Below, one piece after another: positions 30,508 to 40,045 of a DNA stretch of 64,000 nucleotides; the stretch's first letter is position 1; the number at the start of each line of letters is the position of its first letter. The DNA is from AWTP1-18 sp036504515 (GTDB lineage Bacteria; Pseudomonadota; Gammaproteobacteria; Burkholderiales; Rhodocyclaceae), in assembly GCA_036504515.1 (NCBI GenBank), contig DASXVA010000007.1:468182-532181 (forward strand), in the 5' to 3' direction. The position numbers and the translations under genes were made by a program. The notes beneath the pieces were generated by a model. It made no database searches and was not told the DNA's origin. It saw only the letters and a list, made by a program, of their open reading frames with translations.

Positions 30508-30843
30508 ATGAGCACCGAGCAAATACTGAACAAAGAGCAGCTTATGGCTGGCCTACAGCCAAAAATGGATGTGGTTCCTGTCCCTGGTTTGGGCAAAGTG
30601 CGCCTGCGCGAACTGAGTGCCCCGGAAGTGGTGGCTATCCGCGACACTACTAAGGCTAAAAAAGACGACTTCGGCTTCTATCTGGTCATTAGGTCCGTGG
30701 TGGATGAGAGCGGCGCCGCCATATTCGCCGATGAAGACCTGGCTTCCCTGCAGGGCTCCGGCCAGAACTCCATCGGTAAGCTGGTCTCTGCCGTCATGAA
30801 ACACAATGGTTTCCAGGTGCAGGGGGATGAAGCAAAAAACTAG
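30508..30843 (+). CDS. Tail assembly chaperone G
   Basis: This 111-residue protein functions like lambda gpG, helping the tail tube form around the tape measure. It begins MSTEQILNKEQLMAGLQPKM and has GLGKVRLRELSAPEVVAIRD. It ends in the slippery run A-AAA-AAC directly followed by TAG, so a fraction of ribosomes make the longer GT product. Confidence 0.87.
   Translation: MSTEQILNKEQLMAGLQPKMDVVPVPGLGKVRLRELSAPEVVAIRDTTKAKKDDFGFYLVIRSVVDESGAAIFADEDLASLQGSGQNSIGKLVSAVMKHNGFQVQGDEAKN
30834..30840 (+). other. Programmed -1 frameshift site
   Basis: The heptamer A AAA AAC is in the correct phase (GC-A AAA AAC TAG). After a -1 slip the reading goes on as KKLGWGPERRMLFRLALALG, the expected junction of G and T parts in lambda-like tail chaperones. 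Confidence 0.88.
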
Positions 30844-31208
30844 GCTGGGGCCCCGAGCGTCGCATGCTGTTCCGACTGGCGCTTGCGCTGGGTCGGACGG
30901 TAAGCGAGCTCAGTGCCCCGGGGGTTCTCTCCCATGCCGAGTTTGTCCAGTGGTGCCAGTTCTACAACCAAGAGCCCTGGGGAAAGTATCAGGATGATCT
31001 GAGGACTGGTGTCATCGCTTCAACGGTGGCAAATGTTCATAGCCTCTTTGCCACCGGTGAAGCTAAATGGCGTCCATCAGACTTCATGCCAAAGGTTGAA
31101 GAACCTGAACCGCAGCAACAAGAAGTTGAAGAAAGAACCCTGACCGACGACGAGTTGGCAGCCTGGGCCGATGCCGCGATCTACGGTATCGCGCCCGATT
31201 CGCAATAA
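30840..31208 (+). CDS. T extension of tail chaperone GT (reached by -1 frameshift)
   Basis: This segment, about 122 codons long, has no proper start of its own near its beginning; an internal ATG at 30864 lacks a ribosome site. It is read as the C-terminal half of GT after the slip at 30834-30840. The block RRMLFRLALALGRTVSELSA followed by LSHAEFVQWCQFYNQEPWG is typical of the T part. The acidic Pro/Glu/Gln-rich linker near the end precedes a short helix. Confidence 0.85.
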   Translation, partial: LGWGPERRMLFRLALALGRTVSELSAPGVLSHAEFVQWCQFYNQEPWGKYQDDLRTGVIASTVANVHSLFATGEAKWRPSDFMPKVEEPEPQQQEVEERTLTDDELAAWADAAIYGIAPDSQ

Positions 31209-31262
31209 GTACCACCGAAGCCCCCGGGGAGTCCTGGGTGCTTTTTATTTTGGAGCTTGACT

Positions 31263-33740
31263 ATGCTTTCACTTATCAACGTCCAGGTTCATGCCTCGGT
31301 CGATAAGTTTGAAAACACCATGTGGCGTGCGGCAGATGTCGCTGACCAAAGCATGAGCGCAGCGGCCGCCAATGCCGACAAGTTCCAAACTGCTTTTGAA
31401 AGTGCATCAGATCAGGCAGCATCAGCCGCTGACCGTATGGCTGGCCGGTTTCAGGCTGCAAACGATAGTGTCATGTCGTCTGCAGGAAAGACCGTTGAGT
31501 CCATCAATACCATTACCGATTCCGCTAACAAGGTTGATCTACGCACCTGGCAGGAAAAGGTCGCCGAAGCTTTTGGTGCCGGGGTAGGCGGTGGGGTTGT
31601 GGCAGCACAGACATGGTTCGATAAGGTTGAAGAGTTTGCTTCAGCAAAACTCAAGGCCATTGGTATCGGCTTGGCTATTGGCTTGGTGTCAGCTACTGCT
31701 GCCGCAGCCTACGGGGCTTACAAGATTGTTTCTGCCTCGGTTGGGTTCTTGGAAGGGCTGATTACTGGCGACAGCTACAAATCAGCCAACATCGATGCCC
31801 TGATCGCCATGAATCAGGAAATCAAAACACTGCAGGAACGTCTGCATCTGACGGCAGTGGAGGCGTCTGCACTCAATGAGGCCCTTAAGGGGCTTGGGGT
31901 AGATCGTGGCGCCTATGTTTCCACCCTCGAGGCTGCCGAAAAGGCTGCTCGTGGAAATACCGAAGAGCTTGAGCGGCTAGGCGTCAAGTACAAAGACGCC
32001 AACGGTAATTTGCTACCGTTTCAGGAAACCCTGGCCAATGCCAAGACCGTTCTGGATGGTTATACCGAGGGGTGGGACAGAAACCAAGCCGCAGCTGCGT
32101 TAGGTATGGGCAGCTACAAGGACATTGGCGATGCGCTTCTGGTGACATCGGAAAAGGTCGAAACAGCAAAACAACGGCTGATTGATTACAACCTGATCAT
32201 CGGGCCGGGAACTCAAGCCGCAGTATCTGCTTACGAAGCCTCGATGCGGGCCTTCCAGCGGGAATCCGATTTGACAGGGCAGGGCTTCAAGCGAGCTATC
32301 GCCGATCAGATTATGCCGATACTTACTGATCTGGCTGACTTCTTTAGGGATGGCTTTCCATTCGTGGTGAATTCCTTCCGCTACAGCATGGCGACCCTGA
32401 CTTCCCTTTTTTACGGCTTGAAAGAGGTGGTGTATATCACCGCCGAAGTCATTCTCGAATCATTCGGCGCAATCGGCGATGTGGTCCTGCGGGTTGGGGA
32501 TGCCATGTCAAAGGCGCTTAGCGGTGACTTCAAAGGTGCTGTTAATGAGCTGATGTCTGTACCTGACGACTTCAGTAAGCGCTGGGATATGGCAGGAAAG
32601 AACATCGTTGCCCAGTCTCGGCACAATGTGGAAGCGATGAAGCTGAACTGGGGCGCAGACAGCCTAACTGCCAATGAGGCCGCTGCCAATCAGATCAAGA
32701 AGGGCAAGACATTTATACCGAAGTCGGACAAAAAAGATAGTTCTAATCAGGCAGTCTTTGACCCTCGGAAGCTGATCCTAGAAGGGCAACTTAAGGATCT
32801 CGACCGTTCCATCGCTGGCGAGGCTGACTTAATGAAGTCCCGGGACGACATGCTTAAGTCGTTCTATGACCGAGGTGATATCACCCGTGAGGATTACTAC
32901 CAGCGGCGTAATCAAGTTGATGGTGATGCCTTAGCAAGTACCCGTGGCTACTATGCCAAAGAGATAGCGGCAATCGATGAATACCAAGGGCACTATGTTG
33001 CTGGCACTAAGGAATGGCTCGAAGCAGCCAACAAAATGGCCGAGGTACAGGACAAGTTGGCCAAGGCTGACCAAGCCGCTGCCGCAGCAGCAACTAAAAC
33101 TTGGTTGGAGGAAAGTGCAAACCAGGCTGAGGTAGGAATCAACAAGGCCTTCAGCACCTATGAGCAGACCGCAGGCGCTACAGCCGACAACATGAGCGGC
33201 ATGTTCACCCGTGGTTTTAAAAACATGGATGACGCACTGACTAACTTCGTCACCAAGGGAAAGCTCAATTTCAGCAGCCTGACCAGTAGCATCATCAATG
33301 ATCTGGTGCGTATGCAGGTCCAGGAGAGCGTCACCAAGCCGCTGTTCTCGATGATGCAAGGGTCTGGCGTCGGTAGCTTCATCACCAATCTGTTTGGCGG
33401 CGGCCGAGCTGCCGGCGGCCCAACCTCGGCGGGAAGCTTCTATGAGGTCAATGAGACTGGTCCCGAGCTGCTGCAGTCTGGCGGTAAGACCTTCCTGATG
33501 ATGGGAAGCCAGGACGGCAACGTCATCCCTATGGCTGGCGCTACTAGCGGTGTAGGGTCCGCCGGCGCCCAAATCAACTACAACCCGACCATCCAGATCG
33601 ATGCCCGCAATGCGGACAGCAGTGTGCTGCCCAACCTCGACCGTCTGGTACGTGGGGCACTAGCGCAGAACGCCGACATGGTGGTCCAAATCGTCAATCG
33701 CACCATGAATGCTCGGGGCAGGGCAGGGATTACGGCATGA
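31263..33740 (+). CDS. Tail tape measure protein
   Basis: This 825-residue protein sets tail length. The N-terminal third is Ala/Ser/Gln-rich helix. A hydrophobic segment at about residues 125-160 (LKAIGIGLAIGLVSATAAAA) is the usual tape-measure membrane stretch. The C-terminal part matches the lambda gpH C-terminal domain (MFTRGFKNMDDALTNFVTKG, FSSLTSSIINDLVRMQ). The end reads FYEVNETGPELLQSGGKTFL. ATG 31263 has GGAG about 8 bases upstream; an upstream TTG is not used. The length predicts a tail near 120 nm at 0.15 nm per residue, a family rule of thumb. Confidence 0.93.
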   Translation: MLSLINVQVHASVDKFENTMWRAADVADQSMSAAAANADKFQTAFESASDQAASAADRMAGRFQAANDSVMSSAGKTVESINTITDSANKVDLRTWQEKVAEAFGAGVGGGVVAAQTWFDKVEEFASAKLKAIGIGLAIGLVSATAAAAYGAYKIVSASVGFLEGLITGDSYKSANIDALIAMNQEIKTLQERLHLTAVEASALNEALKGLGVDRGAYVSTLEAAEKAARGNTEELERLGVKYKDANGNLLPFQETLANAKTVLDGYTEGWDRNQAAAALGMGSYKDIGDALLVTSEKVETAKQRLIDYNLIIGPGTQAAVSAYEASMRAFQRESDLTGQGFKRAIADQIMPILTDLADFFRDGFPFVVNSFRYSMATLTSLFYGLKEVVYITAEVILESFGAIGDVVLRVGDAMSKALSGDFKGAVNELMSVPDDFSKRWDMAGKNIVAQSRHNVEAMKLNWGADSLTANEAAANQIKKGKTFIPKSDKKDSSNQAVFDPRKLILEGQLKDLDRSIAGEADLMKSRDDMLKSFYDRGDITREDYYQRRNQVDGDALASTRGYYAKEIAAIDEYQGHYVAGTKEWLEAANKMAEVQDKLAKADQAAAAAATKTWLEESANQAEVGINKAFSTYEQTAGATADNMSGMFTRGFKNMDDALTNFVTKGKLNFSSLTSSIINDLVRMQVQESVTKPLFSMMQGSGVGSFITNLFGGGRAAGGPTSAGSFYEVNETGPELLQSGGKTFLMMGSQDGNVIPMAGATSGVGSAGAQINYNPTIQIDARNADSSVLPNLDRLVRGALAQNADMVVQIVNRTMNARGRAGITA

Positions 33741-34336
33741 GCGGAACATTCCCATCCACGCCCAAGGCGGCTAAGGCGAGCATCAAGAGTACCCAGCCGA
33801 CCCGGGTCTCTACCGCCCACAGCTTCCGGCGTGTTACTCGCTCGGTTGGTATCCAGCGCTGGCAGATATCCCTTTCGTGGCAGGGGAAGACACGCGCCCA
33901 GCTGGCGTCAATCATTGCCTTCTGCCTTGCCCAGCGCGGCCAGTATGGGAGTTTCCAGTTAGCTCTGCCGTCGGCTGTGATTGCGCCCCTCGGTACCCTG
34001 AGCGGTATTCCTGTCGTAAATGGTGGCGGCATCGTCGGTAATGCCGTGGCTACGCGGGGATGGACTGCCAATGCCGTAGGCGTGCTCAAGGCTGGCGACT
34101 ACATTAGCTTCTACGGTCATACCAAGGTCTATATGGTCACTGCCGACGCGTCGTCTGATGGCGCCGGCAATGCCACCTTGACCATTGAGCCGCCCCTGCT
34201 GGCATCCCCGGCTGATGGTGCCGCTGTGCAGACGTCTCCAAGTTTTACCGTAGCCCTAGCCAGCGACGACGTGCAGCCCCAGTACGAGCCGGGCGACATG
34301 GTGTCGTTGAGCCTTGATTTCGTGGAGACCTGGTAA
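33737..34336 (+). CDS. Minor tail protein
   Basis: This 199-residue protein directly follows the tape measure, overlapping by 4 bases. Its start (TPKAAKASIKSTQPTRVSTA) and GIQRWQISLSWQGKTRAQLA suggest a distal tail family protein. A middle insertion carries GDYISFYGHTKVYMVT, and the end QPQYEPGDMVSLSLDFVETW is typical of this gene in related siphophages. Likely part of the tail tip ring. Confidence 0.7.
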   Translation: MSGTFPSTPKAAKASIKSTQPTRVSTAHSFRRVTRSVGIQRWQISLSWQGKTRAQLASIIAFCLAQRGQYGSFQLALPSAVIAPLGTLSGIPVVNGGGIVGNAVATRGWTANAVGVLKAGDYISFYGHTKVYMVTADASSDGAGNATLTIEPPLLASPADGAAVQTSPSFTVALASDDVQPQYEPGDMVSLSLDFVETW

Positions 34337-34971
34337 TGGCAGGCCGTGGCTTTTCTCCAGTGTTCCTGGCCGAGCTTCTCCAGTCGCGCAACCAACCAGT
34401 CTATCTAGTTCAGGAACAGTTTGACGATATCAGCTACTACCAGTGCGATGCCTGGCGTGATATTTCATGGAATGGCAATACATGGAAAGCCAACGGCCAT
34501 TTCCTCGACTTCCAGGGGTTGACCGAGAGCTACGACATGCAGATCCCACGCGTCACCGTGTCCATCAGCGCCGTCGATCAGACCTGGATTTCCATCTCCC
34601 TGACCAAGCCCTACATCGGCCGCCCGATCCGCATCTATAAGGCCCTACTGGACTACACCATGAGCGTAATCACATCGCCAGGTCTTATTTTCGAGGGGCG
34701 CATGGATGGCCTATCGATTGAAGACGATCCTCAGGCCGGAAAGTGTGCGTTAGTGATGGAGTGCTCCAACCAGTGGGCCGACTTCGACCGTAAGCCTGGT
34801 CGTCATACCAATCACCAGGACCAGCAAGTTTTTTTTCCTGGCGATACTGGCTTCCAGTTTGTTCCTGGCCTGGCCAATCTGAATCTGTCCTGGGGCACCA
34901 CCAACGGAAGCTCCACCGTACCAGGCGTGCAGCCCACCGGCGACACCCTCAGCACTGTCATCTACGACTGA
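34336..34971 (+). CDS. Tail tip/baseplate hub-type protein
   Basis: This 211-residue protein includes LAELLQSRNQPVYLVQEQFD, YDMQIPRVTVSISAVDQTWI and GRPIRIYKALLDYT. These resemble hub proteins (DUF2163-like or lambda L-like) between tape measure and tip. It overlaps its neighbours by one base at each end. Confidence 0.65.
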   Translation: MAGRGFSPVFLAELLQSRNQPVYLVQEQFDDISYYQCDAWRDISWNGNTWKANGHFLDFQGLTESYDMQIPRVTVSISAVDQTWISISLTKPYIGRPIRIYKALLDYTMSVITSPGLIFEGRMDGLSIEDDPQAGKCALVMECSNQWADFDRKPGRHTNHQDQQVFFPGDTGFQFVPGLANLNLSWGTTNGSSTVPGVQPTGDTLSTVIYD

Positions 34972-35426
34972 TGAAATCCGCTAAGTTCAAACGTATCGAC
35001 CTGCAGACGCTGCGGATCGAGGGGGAGGCCTTGTTTGCTCCGCACTATGCCGAGGTCGGCCAGAAGGACATGGGCGACATCAATCCTGACTGGGCTTTCT
35101 GGGCTGATTTGGAAGCTGTTGGCAAAGCCTGGATCATTGGTATTTATGCCGATGATCGCTTGGTGGGTTACTCGGGCTTCATTGTGGGCCCTCATGCCCA
35201 CTACAAGCATCGCCTTGTGGCAAAGAATGACGTTATCTTCCTTCTTCCTGAATATCGGCAAGGCTCCCTGGGGCTCAAGCTGATCGGCTATTCCGAGCGG
35301 GCGCTGGGCGCAATGGGTTGCTACAAAGTCTATTGGCGTGCCAAGCGGGGTAGCGTCCTGGCTGACCTGCTGACGGCCCTCTGTGGCGAGGCGCCCGAGG
35401 TGTGCTTTGAGCGGAGGCTCAAGTAA
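34971..35426 (+). CDS. GNAT-like acetyltransferase in the tail operon
   Basis: This 151-residue protein has an N-acetyltransferase layout: strand WIIGIYADDRLVGYSGFIVG, motif A VIFLLPEYRQGSLGLKLIGY with the RxGxxG-type acetyl-CoA loop, and a last strand YKVYWRAKRG. It overlaps the hub gene and the tail tip gene (TAATG). Lambda-like phages often have an NlpC/P60 peptidase at this place, which is missing here. Substrate unknown; it may modify a tail or host protein. Confidence 0.7.
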   Translation: MKSAKFKRIDLQTLRIEGEALFAPHYAEVGQKDMGDINPDWAFWADLEAVGKAWIIGIYADDRLVGYSGFIVGPHAHYKHRLVAKNDVIFLLPEYRQGSLGLKLIGYSERALGAMGCYKVYWRAKRGSVLADLLTALCGEAPEVCFERRLK

Positions 35427-38020
35427 TGGCCGGCGCAGCAGTTGCAATGGTCGTTTCCAGTGTCGTGGAAACGGCTGTCACTGATTGGGCTTTGACAGCG
35501 GTTGTTGGCGGGGAGTTTTTGTTCACAAGTGGCCTGGCTGTTGAACTGGTTGCTGGTGCTGCCGGGTTGATGGCCGGCGGTCTAGTCGCTTCCGCGCTTG
35601 CGCCGGACGCAGAGACTCCTAAAATCAACTCTGCTGCTACTCAGGCGGCTCAGGGGGCTTTGGTCAATGTCTCCTCTAACGTGGAACCCTTGCCTGTTAT
35701 TTACGGGTCTCGGATTGTCGGCGGTTCCCGGGTTTTCGCAGCTGCATCTGGTAGCAGTAACGAGTTCTTCCACGTAGTGCTTGTGCTGGGTGAGGGTGAG
35801 ATCGAGTCCATCGACGAGATCTATCTCGACGGCAATGCTGTGGGGGCCCTGGATGCTAACGGTGTGGCTACCTCCGGTACATATTCCGGTGTAGTTCGTG
35901 TCAAGAAGTATCTGGGTAGCGATGAGCAACTGGCAGATCCAGACCTCATGGCTGAAATCCCCGACTGGACGTCGAGCTGCAGGCTGCGAGGGGTTGCCTA
36001 CATCTACGTGCGGCTGACCTACAACAAGGATGCCTTCCACGGACTACCGGTGATCACTGCGGCAGTCAAAGGGCGCAAACTCTATGACCCGAGGACGGGG
36101 CTGACGGCTTTCAGCAGCAACCCTTCGCTGATGATCAGGGATTACCTGACCAACAGCCGCTATGGTCGGGGAGTGGCTGAATCATCTATAGACGACGCCA
36201 CTTTCATTGCCGCAGCGAACAGTTGCGATGCCCCAGTCGCCTTGGGCAGCTATTCCGGTCCAAAGTACGTGTCGAACGGGGTTGTCAATGTCGATTCTTC
36301 GGCTTTCGACAACCTCAAGACAATGCTAACCAGCTGCCGCGGCATGCTGATCTACTCGGGTGGTTTGTTCAAGCTCCGCCTCGAGGAAGCGTTGAGCAGC
36401 ACCTTCGATTTCACCGAAGACAACATCACGGGCGGATGGAAATTCGGAGGGCCGCAGAAGCGGGCGCTATACAACCGTGCCAAGTTGCGTTTTTACGATG
36501 AGCTGAACCGCTACCAGCCACAGATACTGCCATTCATCAACAATACCTACACCGCTCTCGATGGTGGAAACCCATCTGAGTTGGCCCTCGAGCTTCCTTT
36601 TACCAGCAAGATGGAGATCGCCAATTACATTGGCATCCAGGAAGTACGGCAAAGTCGTTTTGGCCTAACGGCTAGCTTTACAGCGCTGCCGGAAGGTTTG
36701 CGGACCGAGGTAGGTGATGTGGTGACGATCACACACTCCACGCCTGGCTGGATCAATAAGCCCTTCCGCGTGCTGCAGATGTCGCCGAAGTCGAGCGATG
36801 AGGTAGAAGTCGTCGTTCGCGAGTACGACCCCAGCGTGTATGTGTTTGACTTCGCAACGCCGTCGCGCTCAACCTTGGTCACCAATCTTCCCAATCCGAC
36901 AGCTCAACCTGCGGCCCCTGGGGTTCCCGCCATCGCTGAGGTGCAGTATCAGACCACGGGTAGTGCTGGCGTTAAGGTCAAGGCTGTTGTCTCCTGGGCT
37001 TCTGCTGATGCACCGTTCATCGTGGGATATCAGCTGCAGTGGAAGCTCACATCCGACACCGATTGGCAAAGCACAGACACGCCGGCCACAAGTTATGAGC
37101 TATTCGATCTGGCTCCCAACCGCTGGGACTTCCGGATCTCTGCCATCAACGCCCTTGGCAAGAGCAGCGACTGGGCCGGCCGTACCAATGTCGAGATCCT
37201 TGGCTTGACGGCGGCGCCTGCGGACGTCGCCAATCTCACCATAGTTGCCAGCAACGGAACTGCCCTCGGTCAATGGGACTTAAGCCCGGATCTTGATGTC
37301 CGCATTGGCGGCCGCACCGTATTGCGCTGGACCCCAATGACTACCGGGGCACACTGGGAAAACGGTATCCCCGTTGGCGAATTCAATGGTGATGCGACTT
37401 CTGGCCAGCTGCCCATGCTGACTGGCACCTACATGGCAAAGTTCAAGGACAGCACCGGCAACTGGTCCACCGGAATTGCAAGTTGGGTGCTGACGGCCGG
37501 CACGTTGACGGCGCTGCCTAACAGTCAGACGCTGACAGAAAACACCACCTGGGCAGGTAGCAAGTCTGGCTTGGTGGTAGTCGGTAGCAGCCTCCAGTTA
37601 GACGGCTCTGTTCCCATCGACTCCATGGCCGCTCTTGTGGATGCCTGGGGAATGCTGGACTCCCTTGGTGGCGTCAATAGTGCCGGCACTTACGACTTTG
37701 CCGCCGTGATGGACTTCGGCACGGTAGGCACTCGGCGCTTTACGGCCAACATTCAGGCCCTGGCCTTTGATACCGGCGATTTCATCGACTTCCGCGGCCC
37801 AGTAGATGACTGGGACTCAGTAGATGGTCTTGCCATCAACGACGCCACCGTCACCCTGCTGGCAGCCCTTAGCCCTGATGGCGTTGCCTACAGTGCCTGG
37901 TTCCCCTTCATGGCTGGCGACTTTACTTGTCGCGCCGCCAAGTTCCGCCTGCTTTACGAATCCGCTCAGCCGACTCACAACGTCGGGGTGAGCCAACTCT
38001 CTGTTACTGCCAACTGGTAA
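35426..38020 (+). CDS. Central tail tip protein (J-like host specificity)
   Basis: This 864-residue protein has an N-terminal hydrophobic part (about residues 20-60), then the J-like block NVEPLPVIYGSRIVGGSRVF and EGEIESIDEIYLDGNAVG. SRYGRGVAESSIDDATFIAA and a conserved EALSSTFDFTEDNITGGWKF follow. Fibronectin type III-like domains lie from about residue 500 (YQLQWKLTSDTDWQSTDTPA), and a C-terminal jelly-roll-like region ends the protein. It contacts the host surface and probably decides host range. Confidence 0.85.
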   Translation: MAGAAVAMVVSSVVETAVTDWALTAVVGGEFLFTSGLAVELVAGAAGLMAGGLVASALAPDAETPKINSAATQAAQGALVNVSSNVEPLPVIYGSRIVGGSRVFAAASGSSNEFFHVVLVLGEGEIESIDEIYLDGNAVGALDANGVATSGTYSGVVRVKKYLGSDEQLADPDLMAEIPDWTSSCRLRGVAYIYVRLTYNKDAFHGLPVITAAVKGRKLYDPRTGLTAFSSNPSLMIRDYLTNSRYGRGVAESSIDDATFIAAANSCDAPVALGSYSGPKYVSNGVVNVDSSAFDNLKTMLTSCRGMLIYSGGLFKLRLEEALSSTFDFTEDNITGGWKFGGPQKRALYNRAKLRFYDELNRYQPQILPFINNTYTALDGGNPSELALELPFTSKMEIANYIGIQEVRQSRFGLTASFTALPEGLRTEVGDVVTITHSTPGWINKPFRVLQMSPKSSDEVEVVVREYDPSVYVFDFATPSRSTLVTNLPNPTAQPAAPGVPAIAEVQYQTTGSAGVKVKAVVSWASADAPFIVGYQLQWKLTSDTDWQSTDTPATSYELFDLAPNRWDFRISAINALGKSSDWAGRTNVEILGLTAAPADVANLTIVASNGTALGQWDLSPDLDVRIGGRTVLRWTPMTTGAHWENGIPVGEFNGDATSGQLPMLTGTYMAKFKDSTGNWSTGIASWVLTAGTLTALPNSQTLTENTTWAGSKSGLVVVGSSLQLDGSVPIDSMAALVDAWGMLDSLGGVNSAGTYDFAAVMDFGTVGTRRFTANIQALAFDTGDFIDFRGPVDDWDSVDGLAINDATVTLLAALSPDGVAYSAWFPFMAGDFTCRAAKFRLLYESAQPTHNVGVSQLSVTANW

Positions 38021-38030
38021 GGAAACCACC

Positions 38031-38450
38031 ATGACTACAGAAAATGAATCGCCAGATACGACAAATGAGCCTGTTCTTGTCGAAGTGGCCATGCTCGATG
38101 CCGCGGGTGTCTATCAAGGTACAAAACGTATTCCGGCTGACCAGATGACTACTGCTGACTTCCCTCTGCCAGATGGTTGCGATCTTCCTGTGGATCAGTA
38201 CCGTCTTGATCGGGAAAAGGGCTGCTTTCTACCCATTCATGACCCCTTTGAAGCTAAAGCATCAGACCCGGTAGCCCTGAATGCTCAAGCCTGGCTGATG
38301 CTGGCTATCAACAGTGCTGGAATTCCGCTGCCGACTGTGACGCTGGAGTGGTTGGATTACTACGTCAATTCCATTGATTTTGTTGGAAGCAAAGGCACTG
38401 TTGCTGAATTTGACATGCTGCGTCGTTACAAAGAAAAGCGGGGTCTGTGA
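38031..38450 (+). CDS. Tail-associated hypothetical protein
   Basis: This 139-residue protein starts after AAGGAAA and begins with an acidic segment, then VEVAMLDAAGVYQGTKRIPA and YRLDREKGCFLPI. It overlaps the fibre gene (TGATG). Its place suggests a tail-tip accessory or fibre connector; no family is recognised. Confidence 0.55.
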   Translation: MTTENESPDTTNEPVLVEVAMLDAAGVYQGTKRIPADQMTTADFPLPDGCDLPVDQYRLDREKGCFLPIHDPFEAKASDPVALNAQAWLMLAINSAGIPLPTVTLEWLDYYVNSIDFVGSKGTVAEFDMLRRYKEKRGL

Positions 38451-39784
38451 TGCAACACTCAATGTCAATTGCCAACCAGGCCGGCGCTTCGTTCCGGGGT
38501 GATATCAATAACGCCTTTCAGTCCTTGGCTAGTAACTCTTTAGGGACAACTCCCCCTCCCGTGACATACCCGGGGCAGTGGTGGGTTGATACCGGGACGA
38601 CCATCGACGCGACAGGCGGCCCGTGGGCACGCAAGCGCAATAGCAGTAACTCGGCTTGGTTGCGGATGTGCCATGCTGACGCAGACATGATCAGCGAGCT
38701 AGTTGGGCAGGTCTACACTGCCTTCACCACTGGTGGATCGTCTGGAGCCTTCACGCTGACACCGCTCCCCGCCATTTCAGCCTATTCTGCCCCGATGCGC
38801 TACCACGTTAAGTTCCATGTGGCAGGGAATGGCAGCGACACAATTAATATTTCCGGACTTGGCACGAAGAATCTGAAGCAATACGACGCTGGCGGTAATA
38901 AGGTTGCGCCAGTGATTACGGCTGGATTTTCAACTGATATTATCTTTGATGGTACGGATGTGGTAATTCTTGATCCGCTGCCATCATCATCTTCTGGATC
39001 AAGTAGCGGAGTACGCCAAACTGTTCGATCTGGCCCTGTCGATAGCTCAGGAAATTCAGCCTTCGGTGGATCTACCGGAAGCACAACCGTTACTGCAACT
39101 GGAACGCTAAAAGCTACCGCAATGGCCGGTGGTGATCAGGACTACACCGGTTCAATCACAAACCCGTCCTGGACGGGTCTGTCAACAAACGGAACGATGT
39201 ATTTGTTCCTCGACATCACTAGCGGCGGTGCAGTTTCGACAGCTAGTTCTACGCAGCAATACGTAGCTCAGCCAGGAGGAACTCCAGCAACAACAAATGG
39301 TTTGCTCACTGTTAATTGGCAGGAGGGTAAGTGCTATCTCGGGAACGGAACAACGGCACCTCAAGCCTACCGAGTTGCAGTGGGTGAAGTAACTGTTTCT
39401 GGAGGCGTAGTTACTGCGATTATCTGGTATGCCCTGAACGGAAAATATGACTCAGGTCTTGTTGGAAATATCCCTGGAGCTTCTGGTTCGGTGAATATTA
39501 ATCACAACCTTGGCGTTAAAACATCACAACCGCCACAGCTCTACTTTGAGTTTATGGCATCGGTGGGTGGTTACTCGGTCGGTAATAGAGTGACAAATTT
39601 ATCAATTCTTAATGGTTCATACGCGGTATCAATAAACCCAACTTGGACAGATAAAACGGCTGGATTCTCTCGAGATGTTGGGAATATTCGCGTAATTCTG
39701 AAAGGTGGAGGCGGCAACTATGACCTTTCCACGACCGATGCAAAATATGGATTTATTCATACGCGTGGCTGGGGAGGGGCTTAA
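38450..39784 (+). CDS. Tail fibre protein
   Basis: This 444-residue protein has residues 1-75 (SMSIANQAGASFRGDINNAF, PGQWWVDTGTTIDATGGPW) of the fibre N-terminal type. A beta-rich Gly/Ser/Thr body and a C-terminal domain ending FIHTRGWGGA follow. It should bind the host receptor. Base composition after about 38840 is more A+T-rich than the surrounding tail genes, as is common for fibre ends exchanged between phages. It is not a DGR target. Confidence 0.75.
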   Translation: MQHSMSIANQAGASFRGDINNAFQSLASNSLGTTPPPVTYPGQWWVDTGTTIDATGGPWARKRNSSNSAWLRMCHADADMISELVGQVYTAFTTGGSSGAFTLTPLPAISAYSAPMRYHVKFHVAGNGSDTINISGLGTKNLKQYDAGGNKVAPVITAGFSTDIIFDGTDVVILDPLPSSSSGSSSGVRQTVRSGPVDSSGNSAFGGSTGSTTVTATGTLKATAMAGGDQDYTGSITNPSWTGLSTNGTMYLFLDITSGGAVSTASSTQQYVAQPGGTPATTNGLLTVNWQEGKCYLGNGTTAPQAYRVAVGEVTVSGGVVTAIIWYALNGKYDSGLVGNIPGASGSVNINHNLGVKTSQPPQLYFEFMASVGGYSVGNRVTNLSILNGSYAVSINPTWTDKTAGFSRDVGNIRVILKGGGGNYDLSTTDAKYGFIHTRGWGGA

Positions 39785-39786
39785 TC

Positions 39787-40029
39787 ATGTTGTGGAAAAA
39801 TATTACTCAAGGAAATCTTTACGAAGGGCATTGCGCCTTTGGTGATAGGGAAGCTACACCTGAAGAAATTGAAGAGTGGAACTCAAGAAAACTAGATCCA
39901 TCAATTCTTCGCGCTGCTGCATATCGTGAGGAGTCAGACCCACTCTTTTTCAAAGAACAGCGCGGAGAGGTAACGTCTGGGACGTGGAATGCGAAGGTTG
40001 AAGAAATAAGAAAACGCTTTCCTAAGTAA
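39787..40029 (+). CDS. Tail fibre assembly-type protein
   Basis: This 80-residue protein ends with the typical block YREESDPLFFKEQRGEVTSG and WNAKVEEIRKRFPK, found in small XkdW/fibre-assembly proteins. It starts 3 bases after the fibre gene and shares its A+T-rich composition, so the two probably moved together. Confidence 0.65.
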   Translation: MLWKNITQGNLYEGHCAFGDREATPEEIEEWNSRKLDPSILRAAAYREESDPLFFKEQRGEVTSGTWNAKVEEIRKRFPK

Positions 40030-40045
40030 TTTTTAACATTGTGCA

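Noticed and set aside
31210..31250. Terminator between tail chaperone and tape measure
   Set aside because: The stem has a mismatch and G-T pairs; followed by TTTTTA but too weak to list with confidence.
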